Assembly (NCBI GenBank): GCA_937943625.1 | Contig: CALEAD010000014.1 | Location: forward strand, 1 to 41,434 | Direction: 5' to 3' | Length of the DNA stretch: 41,434 nt | Origin: an uncultured Anaerolineae bacterium | GTDB taxonomy: Bacteria; Chloroflexota; Anaerolineae; Promineifilales; Promineifilaceae | In this document: piece after piece, positions 35,435-41,434 of the stretch | Layout: the number at the start of each line of letters is the position of its first letter | How positions within the stretch are numbered: the first letter of the stretch is position 1 | Translations under genes and position numbers: made by a program | Notes under the pieces: model-generated | The model's input: only the letters and a program-made list of their open reading frames with translations | The model's database searches: none | Told to the model about the DNA's origin: nothing

Positions 35435-36451
35435 TTAGCTGGCCTCGATGGCTGAATCATCACCAATGAATAGGCTCATTGGTTTGCCGGTTATTTTAAC
35501 ACGTTCCCCGACCAGTGCGCCGTCGAGGATGCAATTTTCCACCTGTGCTCCGGTGTCTATGATGCTGTTGCGGATGATGCTGTTTTTGATGGTGGCATTG
35601 GCGCCGATGCTGACATAGGGGCCAATGACAGAGGCATCTACGACGGCCGTTTCGTGCAAAAAGATCGGTGGCAGCGCCGTAAAATCCATTGTATAGCTCA
35701 GGTCAATGATGTCTTCAGTAACGCCATACCCCAGGCCGAGCAGGCGCCGATTGGCTTCTAGCATGAAGTCTGGTTTGCCTGCATCTAGCCAGATGATGGT
35801 GGGTTTTGTTTTGAAGCGCGCTCCTTGCTCTAGCATGACCTGGTAGGCGTCTACCAGGTAGTATTCCCCTTTGCTTTGCCGGTTTTGTTGGATGACGATA
35901 TCCAGAGCGGCGCGCAAGGAACGGCCGTTGCGGAACCAATAAATCCCTGCAATCACCTTCTTGTGTGCAAAGCCATCTGGTTTTTCAATGAAATCGGTGA
36001 CAAAGCCCGCCTCATCCGTCACCACTACGCCAAACGTGCGCGGGTCTTCCATCTCTTGCACCAGCAGCACGCCATCTACGCTGGCATCAGCAATGGCGTT
36101 GTAATGTGCGTCCACAATACCATCGCCAAAGGCGATCAGCACATCCTCCTCATCAGCAATGTGGTGGCGCGCTACCCAGATAGCGTGTGCCTGTCCCAGC
36201 GGCTCTTGCTGCACCACAAAGTGCATAGTCAGGTGCGGATAGTGGGCACGCAGCCACGCTTCAATTTCATCACCCTTGTAGCCAACCACAAAAATGAGTT
36301 CATTGCCTGGCGCTTCCGTCAGGTCAGACATCAGGTTTAGCAAATGCCCGATAATGGTATTTCCGGCTACGTGCAGCAGCGGCTTGGCGCGGCTCCAGGT
36401 GTGGGGTCTCATGCGCTTGCCGAATCCGGCCAGGGGAATGATGATTTTCAT
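35435..36451 (-). CDS. Sugar-1-phosphate nucleotidyltransferase with hexapeptide C-terminus
   Basis: The 338-residue protein has an N-terminal nucleotidyltransferase domain with the signature PLAGFGKRMRPHTWSRAKPL at residues 6-25. Its C-terminus from about 255 contains left-handed beta-helix hexapeptide-type repeats (VIGPYVSIGANATIKNSIIR). It transfers a nucleotide to a sugar-1-phosphate and resembles RmlA- or GlmU-like glucose-1-phosphate thymidylyl/uridylyltransferases of the long form. It would supply an activated sugar for envelope glycans. The substrate is not determined by these motifs. GAGGC lies six bases before the ATG. It lies between gatA (with the small gene) and the aminotransferase. 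Confidence 0.92.
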   Translation of the reverse strand: MKIIIPLAGFGKRMRPHTWSRAKPLLHVAGNTIIGHLLNLMSDLTEAPGNELIFVVGYKGDEIEAWLRAHYPHLTMHFVVQQEPLGQAHAIWVARHHIADEEDVLIAFGDGIVDAHYNAIADASVDGVLLVQEMEDPRTFGVVVTDEAGFVTDFIEKPDGFAHKKVIAGIYWFRNGRSLRAALDIVIQQNRQSKGEYYLVDAYQVMLEQGARFKTKPTIIWLDAGKPDFMLEANRRLLGLGYGVTEDIIDLSYTMDFTALPPIFLHETAVVDASVIGPYVSIGANATIKNSIIRNSIIDTGAQVENCILDGALVGERVKITGKPMSLFIGDDSAIEAS

Positions 36452-36487
36452 GAAAAGCCTCAGAAGTAGTGGATTGAGATTTCCGCA

Positions 36488-36674
36488 CTATGAACGCTCT
36501 CGCTGATGGCGGGCTTGTTGCTCCCGTAGCAGCGCGATAAGCAGCATCATGCAAATTACACTCAAAAAAAACGACCGCAACTGTGTTTGGCGCATGTACA
36601 GTAACGGGGTTATACTGCCAGTGACGATAGCCTTCGCCATTGGGTAAGTTGTCAGGAAATTTTGCCTGGCTCAT
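36488..36674 (-). pseudogene. Small single-pass membrane protein gene, frameshifted at a homopolymer
   Basis: ATG 36674 with GGGAGA upstream opens a frame reading MSQAKFPDNLPNGEGYRHWQ and continuing to NTVAVVFF. Eight A bases on the plus strand (36564-36571) follow. In the frame reached by removing one base, the protein continues as LSVICMMLLIALL and a basic tail QARHQRERS, stopping at 36488-36490. The joined product would be 61 residues: a hydrophilic N-terminus, one membrane helix and a charged end. As written, the helix is lost and the frame runs on into the next gene. The family is not recognised. The break could be a sequencing error, a real inactivation or slippage. Confidence 0.6.
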
Positions 36675-36736
36675 GTCGGTTTCTCCCATCGGTTGTTTTC
36701 GGTATTTGGTTAGGACAATCAATGGCGGAATACAGA

Positions 36737-38197
36737 TTACCCCCTGCCGATTCTGGGCTTTTCCTGGTGCCACCCGGTTGCCTGCTCATAGGCATAAGCT
36801 GCGTTTAGAATGGTTGCTTCTTGCAGCGCATTTCCAATTAGCTGCAAGCCGATGGGTAGCCCTTTGCTGTCGAAGCCGCAGGGCACGCTCAGGCCACAAC
36901 TGGCGCTCAGGTTGACAGACAAGGTAAAGATGTCGGCTAGGTACATGCTGATGGGGTCGTCGGCACGTTCGCCAACCTTGAAGGCTGTTGTTGGGCTGGT
37001 GGGGCAGGCAATCACGTCTACCTGGGCAAAGGCATTGAGAAAATCTTGTTTGATGAGGGTGCGCACTTTTAGCGCACGGCCGTAATAGGCATCATAATAT
37101 CCGGCACTCAACGCATAGGTGCCCAGCATAATGCGCCGCTTCACCTCTGGGCCAAAGAGGGCGCGCGTCTTTTTCACCGTGTCAATCATGTCTGCGCCCT
37201 CGACGCGGGGGCCGTAGCGCACGCCGTCGTACCGCCCCAGGTTGGCGCTGGCCTCGGCCGGCGCAATCAGGTAGTAGACGGGCAGGGCATAGCGGGTGTG
37301 GGGCAGCGTGATCGGGTGAATTTCTGCCCCCAGTTCTTCTAGTTTGGCGATGGCGGCACGCACGGCCGTTTCCACCTCTGGTTCAATCCCGCTGACAAAA
37401 TACTCGGCGGGCACGCCCACGCGCAAGCCGCGAATATCCCCTGTCAGCGCCGCCGCATAATCCGGCACAGGGACGTTTAGCGAGGTGCTGTCGCGCCGGT
37501 CGTATCCGGCAATGGCCTGAAAAAGCGCCGTCGCGTCGGCAACGGTGCGGCCAAACGTGCCTACCTGGTCTAGCGAAGAGGCAAAGGCCACTACCCCCCA
37601 GCGAGAGATACGGCCGTAAGTCGGCCTCAGCCCCACCACGCCACAAAAAGAGGCGGGCTGGCGCACGCTGCCTCCTGTGTCTGTGCCCAATGCGCCATAG
37701 GCCAGCTCGGCTGCTACTGCTGCGGCGCTGCCACCGCTGCTGCCGCCGGGCACGTGCTCCAGGTCCCACGGGTTGCGCGTGATAAAGTAAGCCGAATTCT
37801 CAGTAGACGACCCCATGGCGAACTCATCGGTATTCGTCTTGCCCAGGATGACCGCCCCAACTTCCTTTAGTTTTTGCACCACAAAAGCGTCATAGGGCGG
37901 GATAAAGCCATCTAAAATTTTGCTACCGGCCGTTGTGGGGGCGCCCGCCACGCAAATGATGTCCTTCACGGCAATGGGCACGCCCAGTAGCGCCCCATCT
38001 TCACCCTGGGCGCGACGCCTATCTGCGGCGGCTGCCTGCTCCAGCGCCAGCTCATCGGTGATGGTCAGATAGCTTTTTAGCTCATTGTCCAGGGCGACGA
38101 TGCGGTCTAGCATGGCCTGGGTGGCCGCCACGCTGGTGATTTCGCCCCGGCGCAGGGCACTGCGCAGTTCAGTTACTGTTTGTGGGGGTGCGCGCAT
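36737..38197 (-). CDS. gatA: Glutamyl-tRNA(Gln) amidotransferase subunit A
   Basis: The 486-residue GatA is the amidase subunit. It releases ammonia from glutamine (or asparagine) for transfer to the mischarged tRNA. The amidase-signature catalytic triad is Lys78 (PIAVKDI), Ser153 ([11 protein letters not shown]) and Ser177 ([12 protein letters not shown]). Family wording [32 protein letters not shown] and the end [23 protein letters not shown] are complete, and length is normal. AGGA lies near the ATG, and a short GTCTGTGGTC repeat precedes it. It follows gatC by 81 bases and is followed by the small membrane gene and the nucleotidyltransferase, so these are probably cotranscribed. Confidence 0.97.
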   Translation of the reverse strand: MRAPPQTVTELRSALRRGEITSVAATQAMLDRIVALDNELKSYLTITDELALEQAAAADRRRAQGEDGALLGVPIAVKDIICVAGAPTTAGSKILDGFIPPYDAFVVQKLKEVGAVILGKTNTDEFAMGSSTENSAYFITRNPWDLEHVPGGSSGGSAAAVAAELAYGALGTDTGGSVRQPASFCGVVGLRPTYGRISRWGVVAFASSLDQVGTFGRTVADATALFQAIAGYDRRDSTSLNVPVPDYAAALTGDIRGLRVGVPAEYFVSGIEPEVETAVRAAIAKLEELGAEIHPITLPHTRYALPVYYLIAPAEASANLGRYDGVRYGPRVEGADMIDTVKKTRALFGPEVKRRIMLGTYALSAGYYDAYYGRALKVRTLIKQDFLNAFAQVDVIACPTSPTTAFKVGERADDPISMYLADIFTLSVNLSASCGLSVPCGFDSKGLPIGLQLIGNALQEATILNAAYAYEQATGWHQEKPRIGRG

Positions 38198-38278
38198 ATG
38201 TTTCCTTTGACCACAGACGGCTGAGGGCTGACTTATGTTGCGTTTTCATTCGTGGTGATTCGCCTGATCATGAACGCT

Positions 38279-38566
38279 CTACGCCAGGACTGACTGGATA
38301 AGGAATTGTTGGTTTTGCTGCCTCGGAGCGTTGTAGAGCGCGTCTTCCAGAGGAAGGGAGGGCTCGATGACATCGTCACGCAGAACGTTGTATTGGGGAA
38401 TGGCGTGCGCGGTGGGGGGGATGCCGTCTAGCGCCAGTTCGTTGAGCAGGTTGGCGTAGTCTAACACGGCCGTTAGCTGCTGCCGGTACATCTCTTTCTC
38501 AACGGCCGTTAATTCCAGCCGTGCCAGGTGGGCAATATGTTCTACGTCTGTGTGTGTCAGGGCCAT
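38279..38566 (-). CDS. gatC: Glutamyl-tRNA(Gln) amidotransferase subunit C
   Basis: The 95-residue protein stabilises the GatA-GatB complex. MALTHTDVEHIAHLARLELT at the start and LRDDVIEPSL in the second half are the usual GatC hallmarks, and length is typical. The 58-codon longer frame from 38740 runs through the upstream intergenic region and is rejected. No Shine-Dalgarno sequence precedes the ATG. A perfect TATAAT lies six bases upstream instead, so the message probably starts at or very near the ATG and is leaderless. gatA follows after 81 bases. Confidence 0.95.
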   Translation of the reverse strand: MALTHTDVEHIAHLARLELTAVEKEMYRQQLTAVLDYANLLNELALDGIPPTAHAIPQYNVLRDDVIEPSLPLEDALYNAPRQQNQQFLIQSVLA

Positions 38567-38572
38567 GAGGTA

Positions 38573-38601
38573 ATTATAACTGGCGCACAGACGTGGGACA
38601 A
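38573..38601 (-). promoter_or_regulatory. Predicted gatC promoter directing a leaderless transcript
   Basis: On the minus strand a -35 TTGTCC (38596-38601) and a perfect -10 TATAAT (38573-38578) are 17 bases apart. The -10 ends six bases before the gatC ATG (38564-38566), which puts the expected start site on the start codon. The -35 shares two bases with the T run of the upstream terminator. Confidence 0.7.
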
Positions 38602-38633
38602 AAAAAACAGCGCCCAGAACGACCAGGTGCTGT
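38600..38633 (-). terminator. Intrinsic terminator after peptide deformylase
   Basis: On the minus strand, ACAGCACC pairs with GGGCGCTGT with one mismatch and a loop of about ten bases, followed by eight T. It lies about 100 bases after the def stop codon and directly abuts the gatC promoter. Confidence 0.7.
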
Positions 38634-38729
38634 GATACACGGTTTTTGTGGCAAACAAAAGGGGCACAGGAAAGTTTTAGGTAACGCCCTGGTACTGGCC
38701 ACACAGAACGTTTGGTGTGGGGGAGGGTG

Positions 38730-39299
38730 TTAATCGGCAACGGCCGTTTTTACCTCTTCTCCTTCCTCATTCTGCTCAAACTTTTTGCGGAACTCCTCTT
38801 CCGTCCAAAAATTCTCTGGGGCGGTCAGCTTGTCAATATACAGCACGCCATTCAGGTGATCAATTTCATGCTGAAAGATGCGCGCATCCCAGCCGTGCAC
38901 ACGGTAGCGCACGGTACGGCCGTATCGGTCTTGCGCCTTCACCCTTATTGAGGTGTAACGGTCCACTTCACCCAGGTAGCCGGGGATAGAAAGACAGCCC
39001 TCAATGCCATCCACCATCTCCTTAGACGTCCAGATGATTTCTGGGTTTACCAACACATACAAGTCACGGCTCCCCGGAATTTCCTTACCTTCTTCATCCA
39101 CATCTGCCAGCGTTTCGATAACGGTCAGGCTGATAGGTTTGCCGATTTGCGGTGCAGCCAGCCCCACGCCAGGGGCTGCGCGCATGGTCTCTATCATGTC
39201 GTCAATTAGTTGTTGCAGTTCGGCGTCGAATTTGGTGACCGGCTGCGTTTTCTGCCGCAAAATAGCGCTTGGCACCTTAATAATTTCCAAAATGCTCAT
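38730..39299 (-). CDS. def: Peptide deformylase
   Basis: The 189-residue enzyme removes the formyl group from the initiator methionine of nascent proteins. The three family motifs are intact: GVGLAAPQIG at 44-53, EGCLSIPG at 100-107 with metal ligand Cys102, and HEIDHLNG at 144-151 with ligands His144 and His148 and catalytic Glu145. The C-terminus is slightly extended and acidic. AGGA lies about eight bases before the ATG and overlaps the stop region of the cNMP/PH gene upstream, so the two are probably cotranscribed and coupled. Confidence 0.97.
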   Translation of the reverse strand: MSILEIIKVPSAILRQKTQPVTKFDAELQQLIDDMIETMRAAPGVGLAAPQIGKPISLTVIETLADVDEEGKEIPGSRDLYVLVNPEIIWTSKEMVDGIEGCLSIPGYLGEVDRYTSIRVKAQDRYGRTVRYRVHGWDARIFQHEIDHLNGVLYIDKLTAPENFWTEEEFRKKFEQNEEGEEVKTAVAD

Positions 39300-39308
39300 G
39301 CTCGATTC

Positions 39309-41054
39309 CTAATCATTCCCCGAAAGCGGCGGCGTGCGTTGCGGAATACGTCCTTGCTCCAGAGCCTGCTTGTACACATCGAGCAACACTGCATACTCTT
39401 TACGCCGCTGTATGCCCTCATTCACGCGCTGCTGCTGGCGAAACTCCTCCAGCCGCTTAAAGATATCACTCTGAATTTTACTGGGGTCAGGCACATCTTC
39501 AAACGTAATATCTGCATCTACGCCGGCAGTTTCCACAGAGACCTTACCAAAGTTGAATATCGTTGCCAACAAACCGGGGCGCAAGGCATTCACATTTTGA
39601 ATGTTGCTTAATGCCGCTTGTTTGCGACTTTCGCCAAAACCAAAGGGACGACGGTCTATGTCTATGATCAGGCGGTCTGTAAGCTGAAAGGTATCGTTGC
39701 GCCAATCCTCAATTTCCCATATAAGCCAGATAAGATTGGCCAAAACCAGAATGATCAAGAGGATCCAGAACTGACTGATGGGAATCTGAAACGTGACCAT
39801 CAGCAACCTGGTGAGCAGGAAGAGCATAATCAGGGTGGCCGTTGGCCAGAGGATGTTGCGCAGCAGGACGAAGAGATGTTTGTGATAGGTGATCGTTGTG
39901 CCATCCTCAACGCGATAGCGGTAACTGCGCCAGAAGTTGGCCAGACGAGATTGGCGGATTGGCTCACCGGTCGCACTTTCATCCTCTTCCTGTATGGGTT
40001 TCAACGGCCGTTCCACGTGAAAATGCCCCTCAAGCGAATCTCGCATCACCGCCTGTTCACGCCCGGCGTCTAGCGCCTGCACCCGCCGGCTCAGGCGGTT
40101 CAGCGTATCGCGCACGGCAATCGGGTCGTCAATGTTGTCAAAGTAAAGCACGCGGTTTTGTGCCGCTGTGGTAATGCGCGCCGTACCCACGTTGAAGATA
40201 TTGGCAATGAGGGACGCTTTGATTACCTCGACGCTTTGCACCTTATCTATCGGAATTTTGGAAATGCTGGTGCGAAGAGAGGTCAGGTGAAACTCGTGGT
40301 GGATCAGGTGCATGTTGGTGATAACGAAGTAATCGTTATGCCAGTCCAGAAAGTTAATCAATAGCCAGAACAGTGCGACCACAGTCAACAAAGCGGGCAG
40401 ACCCAGGTAGCGGATAAACTCACCCAGGTTATCAGGAGAGTCCGGCACAAAAATAAACGTACCTACCAGCGTGGCCAGCAACAGCAGCAGGGGAGGCAGC
40501 AGGCGCAGCAATAAATTGTAACGGCTGCGCCGCGTCTTATACTCCACCAGTTCCTCTGGCAGCAGGCTCAAGTCTGCATTGGCGCGGTCAATTTTTGCCA
40601 TGACTTTTTGCGCCTCTGCCCACCCTTCTTCGGTCAGGCCAGCTACCAGATTGTCACTCTGGTCATACGTGGGTTCTAGATTTGCCAGCACAGTGGGGTT
40701 GTCGCTAAGAAATTTCAAGAAGTCGGCGCCGCGGATGAGCAGGATTGTGCCATTGCCTTTGCCCACAATGGTGGCTGGGTGGGCATCTGGCGCAAATAGC
40801 CACAATTCGCCCAGGTAATCCCCTGGCAGGTAAGAGCGCGTGTGGCGCACAATGCCCCGCTCGTCTACCGTTTTGGCAAACAAACGGCCGTTGCGCACAA
40901 TAATCAGCGCATCCGCCACGTCGCGTTGATAGGCAATCACACTGCCATCGGAAAAGGCAAACTCTGGCGCAATTCGCCCCAGTGCCACCAATTCTCCTTC
41001 GTCGAGATTCTTGAAGATAGAAAGTTGACCTAAAAATTCCAGTTTACTACTCAC
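39309..41054 (-). CDS. Cyclic-nucleotide-binding domain fused to two bacterial PH membrane modules
   Basis: About 581 residues from GTG 41054. A cNMP-binding-like domain fills about 5-125 (FLGQLSIFKNLDEGELVALG; LPGDYLGELWLF). Then there are two similar units, each two membrane helices followed by a bacterial PH domain (bPH_2 type). The PH domains start with matching words, DWHNDYFVITN and DWRNDTFQLTD, and contain IPIDKVQSVEV and ALSNIQNVNA. A helical, charged C-terminus follows. It probably senses a nucleotide or redox signal and acts at the membrane, but its function is unknown. I chose GTG 41054 because GGAAGG lies seven bases upstream; the ATG at 41147 adds 31 unlikely residues and no ribosome site was found for it. 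Confidence 0.8.
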   Translation of the reverse strand: MSSKLEFLGQLSIFKNLDEGELVALGRIAPEFAFSDGSVIAYQRDVADALIIVRNGRLFAKTVDERGIVRHTRSYLPGDYLGELWLFAPDAHPATIVGKGNGTILLIRGADFLKFLSDNPTVLANLEPTYDQSDNLVAGLTEEGWAEAQKVMAKIDRANADLSLLPEELVEYKTRRSRYNLLLRLLPPLLLLLATLVGTFIFVPDSPDNLGEFIRYLGLPALLTVVALFWLLINFLDWHNDYFVITNMHLIHHEFHLTSLRTSISKIPIDKVQSVEVIKASLIANIFNVGTARITTAAQNRVLYFDNIDDPIAVRDTLNRLSRRVQALDAGREQAVMRDSLEGHFHVERPLKPIQEEDESATGEPIRQSRLANFWRSYRYRVEDGTTITYHKHLFVLLRNILWPTATLIMLFLLTRLLMVTFQIPISQFWILLIILVLANLIWLIWEIEDWRNDTFQLTDRLIIDIDRRPFGFGESRKQAALSNIQNVNALRPGLLATIFNFGKVSVETAGVDADITFEDVPDPSKIQSDIFKRLEEFRQQQRVNEGIQRRKEYAVLLDVYKQALEQGRIPQRTPPLSGND

Positions 41055-41200
41055 CGAACAACCTTCCCATCCATTTTGCGCATAGCTATCAGGCCACTGC
41101 TGGGCACTGGCGTTTTTACTGGCTGCCATTGTGGCGCACTTTGTCAAATCGTGTTACCTTGCCAGAGGTCAACACAAATTTTGCCAGACTCCAGGCCGCT

Positions 41201-41246
41201 GGTTGGTTTGCTGGGGGGCTTGTTCAGAACCAACCAGCAACCAACC
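41201..41246. repeat. GGTT/CCAA inverted repeat
   Basis: GGTTGGTTTGCTGG at 41201-41214 pairs with CCAGCAACCAACC at 41234-41246 with one bulged T. More CCAA words follow to about 41255. It is the clearest hairpin of this family in the window. Confidence 0.8.
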
Positions 41247-41318
41247 CAACCAACTTGTGCAAAGAACCTGAATTATCACCTTCCTGCTCATTTTAACGTA
41301 AGTTTTGCACAATCAGAA

Positions 41319-41338
41319 GCGATTTCATGAAAAATCGC
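41319..41338. promoter_or_regulatory. GCGATTT inverted repeat, possible operator
   Basis: GCGATTT (41319-41325) and AAATCGC (41332-41338) are inverted arms around six bases, about 75 bases before the start codon at 41414. The size and position would suit a dimeric repressor or activator site, but nothing else supports this. Confidence 0.35.
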
Positions 41339-41413
41339 CAAAAATAAAAGTCGAACCTTTACAACCTGCTCAATAGTGGCAGGCTCATAGCGACATTTCA
41401 CAACGAGGTCGCC

Positions 41414-41434
41414 ATGAGTCACATACAAACATCA
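41414..41434 (+). CDS. Start of a rightward gene cut by the window end
   Basis: ATG 41414 is preceded by GAGG at 41405-41408 with five bases of spacing. The frame (MSHIQTS) stays open to the last base. Seven residues are too few to identify it. Confidence 0.4.

Larger units (their letters stand above)
41055..41413. other. 359-base divergent intergenic region
   Basis: The region between the leftward cNMP/PH gene and a rightward gene start holds a GGTT/CCAA hairpin (41201-41246), a GCGATTT inverted repeat (41319-41338) and a GCCAGACTCCAG word also seen near 35413. A TTGACA on the minus strand (41142-41147) has no matching -10 at 16-18 bases. No small gene was seen. Confidence 0.65.

Noticed and set aside
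36324..36773. 149-codon minus-strand frame as an intact gene
   Set aside because: Its second half overlaps the nucleotidyltransferase gene out of frame; the natural continuation is in another frame after the A8/T8 run.
38567..38740. N-terminal extension of GatC
   Set aside because: It runs through the terminator and promoter and is absent from normal GatC proteins.
41142..41147. TTGACA on the minus strand as a promoter of the cNMP/PH gene
   Set aside because: No -10-like hexamer lies 16-18 bases downstream.
41055..41147. 31-residue N-terminal extension of the cNMP/PH protein from ATG 41147
   Set aside because: No ribosome site was found for it, while GTG 41054 has GGAAGG at seven bases and starts directly at the domain.

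Overview
This 41.4 kb window is a moderately GC-rich bacterial chromosome segment. Its dense GAF/PAS signalling paralogues, GatCAB amidotransferase, type I peptide deformylase and interspersed low-complexity intergenic repeats suggest a member of the Chloroflexota (Anaerolineae/Ardenticatenia-like). That placement is inferred from gene style; no marker search was possible. No rRNA, tRNA, CRISPR array, phage or complete insertion sequence was seen.

Layout. Positions 1-126 (+) hold the tail of an unidentified gene. Positions 339-2987 (+) hold a polar amino-acid ABC importer (lipoprotein, permease, ATPase), with an intrinsic terminator between the binding protein and the permease. Positions 3118-3933 (+) hold a stand-alone PD-(D/E)XK nuclease with a Cas4/AddB-like four-cysteine pattern. 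A bidirectional terminator region (3941-4034) separates this rightward block from a long leftward block.

Positions 32082 to 4037 (-) form an unusual signalling cluster. In transcription order it contains a 6TM-dCache-HAMP-GAF receptor, an orphan polyamine-type binding lipoprotein, a HAMP-GAF receptor, four 6TM receptors built from GAF domains (three of them also with PAS domains), an S-adenosylmethionine methyltransferase of the PF04672 type, a soluble PAS/GAF protein, one soluble five-GAF histidine kinase and one stand-alone receiver protein. Seven large sensors carry no kinase, methyl-accepting, cyclase or other recognised output domain. All seven end in the same roughly 45-residue tail. 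Six proteins carry one or two copies of a small tryptophan-anchored, GAF-like module. Only the kinase at 4641-8408 can autophosphorylate and only the protein at 4037-4423 offers a receiver aspartate, so the simplest reading is that many sensors feed one two-component pair. Several stop and start codons lie within a few bases, with Shine-Dalgarno sequences in the preceding stop region, which points to translational coupling.

Positions 38566 to 32410 (-) hold housekeeping genes: gatC, gatA, a small frameshifted membrane-protein gene, a sugar-nucleotidyltransferase, a class I aminotransferase and gatB. The gatC promoter overlaps the terminator of the peptide deformylase gene and predicts a leaderless transcript. 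Upstream are peptide deformylase (38730-39299) and a cyclic-nucleotide-binding/bacterial-PH membrane protein (39309-41054). A divergent gene starts at 41414 and leaves the window.

Three repeat systems overlie the region: an octamer palindrome ACGGCCGT at roughly one copy per kilobase, GGTT/CCAA-type intergenic inverted repeats, and a GTCGGCGGTC-type repeat located in gene leaders.
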